The position numbers and the translations under genes were made by a program. Shown here piece after piece: positions 61,609 through 64,000 of a DNA stretch of 64,000 bases (position 1 is the stretch's first letter; every line of letters begins with the position of its first letter). Origin of the DNA: Siphlonurus alternatus (lineage: Eukaryota; Arthropoda; Insecta; Ephemeroptera; Siphlonuridae); assembly GCA_949825025.1 (NCBI GenBank), contig OX463779.1:43098249-43162248 (forward strand), written 5' to 3'. The notes below the pieces were generated by a model, which was given only the letters and a program-made list of their open reading frames with translations, did no database searches and had not been told where the DNA came from.

Positions 61609-62007
61609 CTATTACAGCTATATTTGTATTATAGTATATTCACAAATAACGTACTAACATATTATATAGACTTAATTACACTACTGGTTTACATGCAATA
61701 CATGGTACATAAAATTATATATGTGTGTGCATGGCATAATATATATATATTACATTAAATTTCATGTATATTAATTTTACAAGAGATTTCCGTCTATACG
61801 CATCAATGGACCAATAAAGCTGAAACATTGGAAAAATCACTAATTAAACAAATAAATAAATAATGCTAATTCGAATCCTTCGATCATCGTTCTACCATTC
61901 ACTTATTATTTCTTATCTAAACGTTGTATTTATATACGGGTCAGGGTTCCTATAGCTGAAGCTGTATCAAAAATCAATTTGAAGCTTCGGCGCTCAAAAA
62001 AATTTAG

Positions 62008-62187
62008 CCAATGAGAGCGATGAGAGCATGGGGGTGATGACGTCACACAACGCATGCAACCTATGAAATTGAGACATGCGCTTTCCATAAGGAAGAAAGC
62101 GCGTCGCCCCCCCCTGGTGGTAAATTTTTAGTTTTGGTCAAATTTCTAGTTTTTAGCTTCTTAGTTCAGTTATTTCATGTTAAAACG
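62008..62187 (+). promoter_or_regulatory. Candidate NOL9 promoter and 5' UTR (CCAAT box, CRE)
   Basis: CCAAT at 62008-62012 and a full CRE palindrome TGACGTCA at 62038-62045 lie 143-180 bp before the start codon. No TATA box is apparent. Both are common promoter elements of housekeeping genes, but CRE-like motifs are also scattered on repeats in this window, so the assignment is tentative. Confidence 0.4.
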
Positions 62188-62252
62188 ATGAATGGCCATG
62201 AAAGTGTTCGGCAGAATATTCGAGGAGTTGAAATTCAAAAGAAAAAGAACAG
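62188..62252 (+). CDS. NOL9: NOL9 exon 1 (start codon exon, 65 bp)
   Basis: ATG at 62188 with A at -3 opens 21 codons (MNGHESVRQNIRGVEIQKKK N) and ends AG before GTAAGG. The phase (2) matches exon 2, where the first G completes an Arg codon. Chosen over the internal ATG at 62495 because exon 2 stays open upstream to its acceptor and joins in frame. Confidence 0.75.
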
Positions 62253-63871
62253 GTAAGGTGGTAAAATCACATAGCTTGGGTTTCTGGTCAAGCACATTTG
62301 GTCATTTCTAGCTTTCAAGTATTATACTGTACTGCAGTTGTGTACATGTACACATATGTCTACTGTATGTACGCCGATTAATTTGCATTAAACTTGGCTG
62401 TAAAAAATTGCTTTAAATATCTTTAATTTTCAGGGCTTGCACGAAACCAGGATTTATTGTTACTGAAATCAATGAGTCACCAAGCACCAGCCAAATGCAG
62501 CGGAGCCGCAGAAGATTTACCAGGTTTTCACCCTGCGTATCCACTGTCGTAAACGTGAGCGACTCAGACTCTAGTGAAGTACAGTCAGCAGTTACGTCCT
62601 CTCCGCCTCTGGACTCGACCATGGATGTAATAGAATCAGATTCTGAGCCAAGCTCTTCTGTAAGCTCCGACCAAGAATCTTCTGTTGTAACTTCTAACAA
62701 AATTGAAATGAAACGAAAACACAGAAATAGTACATCAGAAAGTCAAGAAGATTGTATGGTTACAAAAGTTGATGACACTCCAGCTATTACATTCAAGTCA
62801 ATTGGTCCTAAGAAATTCAAAGTGTATTTGTTACCTGGTGCCAAGTTTTATTTCCACGGTAAACTTTCAGTGAAGGTCGTCGAAGGTCACGTCAAGGTGC
62901 TTGGATGGACGATGAAAGAGGGGGAAACGAGGCAGGTGTTCTCTCCTCAGAGCAGCAGCTTGTTGGGACTTGAGAACGGAACGGAGAACAGCACCATCGT
63001 TCTCCAGCCGTTTGACTCTCACCTCGCCTCGGCTCTTCACAAGTTGGTGCAACAACAGCTGTTCTCGACCTGCCGTGAAAGTGACTTGGATATGTTGCCA
63101 GCCAAGAAAGCAAAAGTGCAAGCAGAACGGAGCCTGCAGTGCAGGTTTATCACCGGAAATACACCATCAAGTAGTAAAGTTACACTTGTGGGAGATGATT
63201 GGCAAAATGTGATTCATAAAATTATCCATGATGCAATTTTTACAAGTAAGTATGCTTACAGTACATTATTATATACCGGTATTTAAAATGTTGTTTTTAA
63301 TCAAATAGAAGAAATTTAATTGAATTAAAATTAAATCTTGAGGACGGATAAGCCTGCGTTATTTTCTAGGAGCAGTCTATGTTAAAAATTTTACTTCATA
63401 TTATGCAATCTTATCTGACTAAATTTAAAATCTGTATAACACTCATCTTATGAAAATCAAGTTATGCATAGTTCTGACACTGCCTAGAGCTTTGGAGTCG
63501 AGCAATATGAAACTGAAACGAACTACTGTCTGTACTTTTAATTTCACTTTGAGAACTCACAGAGTTTAGCCTTGAGTCCAGTGGACTTGATAGTTAATAC
63601 AGATACATTGATAACGTTAATATTTGTTACATTTTGCACCACTATCTCTGCCCTCAGGGAAGCGCACGGTGCTGGCCGGAGGGAAGGGGGTGGGCAAGTC
63701 CACTCTGCTGCGGGTGCTGGCCAACTCGATGCTGACTCGCCACCCCGGGGTGCTGGTGCTTGACTTTGACCCGGGGCAGGCTGAGTTCACCCCCCCGGGC
63801 TGCCTCAGTGCCACCCTGGTGACAAACCCCCTGCTGGGGCCCGGCTACACACAGCAGCGAACACCAGAGAG
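62188..63871 (+). CDS. NOL9: NOL9/Grc3-like polynucleotide 5'-hydroxyl kinase (3' partial, 3 exons in window)
   Basis: The NOL9/Grc3 kinase phosphorylates 5'-OH RNA ends during removal of the ITS2 spacer in the nucleolus. Joined exons 62188-62252, 62434-63245 and 63658-63871 keep one frame (phases 2, then 1). Seen: a basic and Ser/Asp-rich N-terminus (RRRFTRFSP; acidic/serine stretch), a nuclear-type KKAKVQAE region, a beta-rich N-domain (KFKVYLLPGAKFYFHGKLSV, VKVLGW), then the P-loop kinase start KRTVLAGGKGVGKSTLLRVL (Walker A GxxGxGKS) and LDFDPGQAEFTPPGCLS (Walker B-like DxDxGQ, typical of the Clp1/Grc3 family). LLGPGYTQQRTPE follows, matching the NOL9 family. The rest of the kinase domain lies beyond the window. 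Confidence 0.92.
62434..63245 (+). CDS. NOL9: NOL9 exon 2 (N-terminal domain)
   Basis: Acceptor TTTTCAG, donor GTAAGT; phase 2 in, 1 out. Begins ACTKPGFIVTEINESPSTSQ, continues through the Ser/Asp-rich linker into the N-domain with FKVYLLPGAKFYFHG, and ends DDWQNVIHKIIHDAIFT. The open frame continues past the donor to 63286, but the next exon fits the GTAAGT junction exactly. Confidence 0.88.
63658..63871 (+). CDS. NOL9: NOL9 exon 3 (P-loop kinase core)
   Basis: Acceptor CCCTCAG, donor GTAACA; phase 1 in, 2 out. Encodes the Walker A loop GGKGVGKST and the DFDPGQAEFTPPGC motif. Very GC-rich. Sequence after 63871 is intron up to the window end. Confidence 0.93.
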
Positions 63872-64000
63872 GTAACATGGCAGACTGTGAAAATGTTCCT
63901 CTGTTGTACTTCTTGCCAACAGATTTATTATATTTCCCACAGCTATTATTATTATATTTCAGAGGCAGATCTTTCTTGTAACCTCTGCTCGTAAGTTAGC

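Noticed and set aside
62495..63286. NOL9 starting at 62495 and ending at 63286
   Set aside because: The frame is open upstream to a good acceptor, and a GTAAGT donor at 63246 joins in phase to the Walker A exon.

Overview
The window is AT-rich animal nuclear DNA. Short GC-rich exons with canonical GT/AG splice sites sit as islands in long AT-rich introns crowded with small repeats. There are no operons, ribosome-binding sites or CRISPR arrays. The main protein resembles arthropod phosphodiesterase 1 as I know that family, so I infer an invertebrate, probably an arthropod or another ecdysozoan. The species cannot be named from the sequence.

Gene 1 (1629-39458, + strand) is a Ca2+/calmodulin-dependent cyclic-nucleotide phosphodiesterase (PDE1). 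Eleven coding exons can be joined in one frame to give 609 codons and a stop. The 5' end lies upstream of the window. Exons: 1629-1866, 5456-5569, 23804-24053, 27374-27490, 29240-29380, 29928-30097, 32865-33026, 34953-35155, 35526-35687, 36366-36494 and 39313-39458. A 45-nt candidate cassette exon lies at 37381-37425. Two catalytic-domain exons (7 and 8) have decayed partial copies directly upstream.

Gene 2 (62188 to beyond the right edge, + strand) is a NOL9/Grc3-type polynucleotide 5'-hydroxyl kinase of ribosomal RNA processing. It has a 65-nt first exon, a long second exon and a third exon with Walker A and Walker B motifs. A CCAAT box and a CRE-like site lie just upstream.

Between them (about 39.5-62.1 kb) is a repeat-dense region. 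It holds three complete 5S-rRNA-derived SINEs, with a fourth in the PDE1 3' flank. It also holds a broken non-LTR retrotransposon that was split by a 746-bp element with 175-bp terminal inverted repeats and a 9-bp target duplication, a 305-bp inverted-repeat element carrying a tRNA-like sequence, an inverted pair of 650-bp repeats, and a truncated macro-domain gene fragment (- strand). Two exon-like blocks of an unrecognised membrane-protein gene or pseudogene also lie there.

Small non-autonomous DNA elements occur throughout. Several near-perfect palindromes are bounded by TTAA (piggyBac-like target). Others are bounded by 3-bp A/T target duplications with GGG...CCC ends (PIF/Harbinger-like). 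A further family carries TGACGTCA (CRE) motifs and is repeated through the PDE1 introns. The two genes have no evident functional link: PDE1 degrades cAMP/cGMP under Ca2+ control, and NOL9 processes pre-rRNA in the nucleolus.
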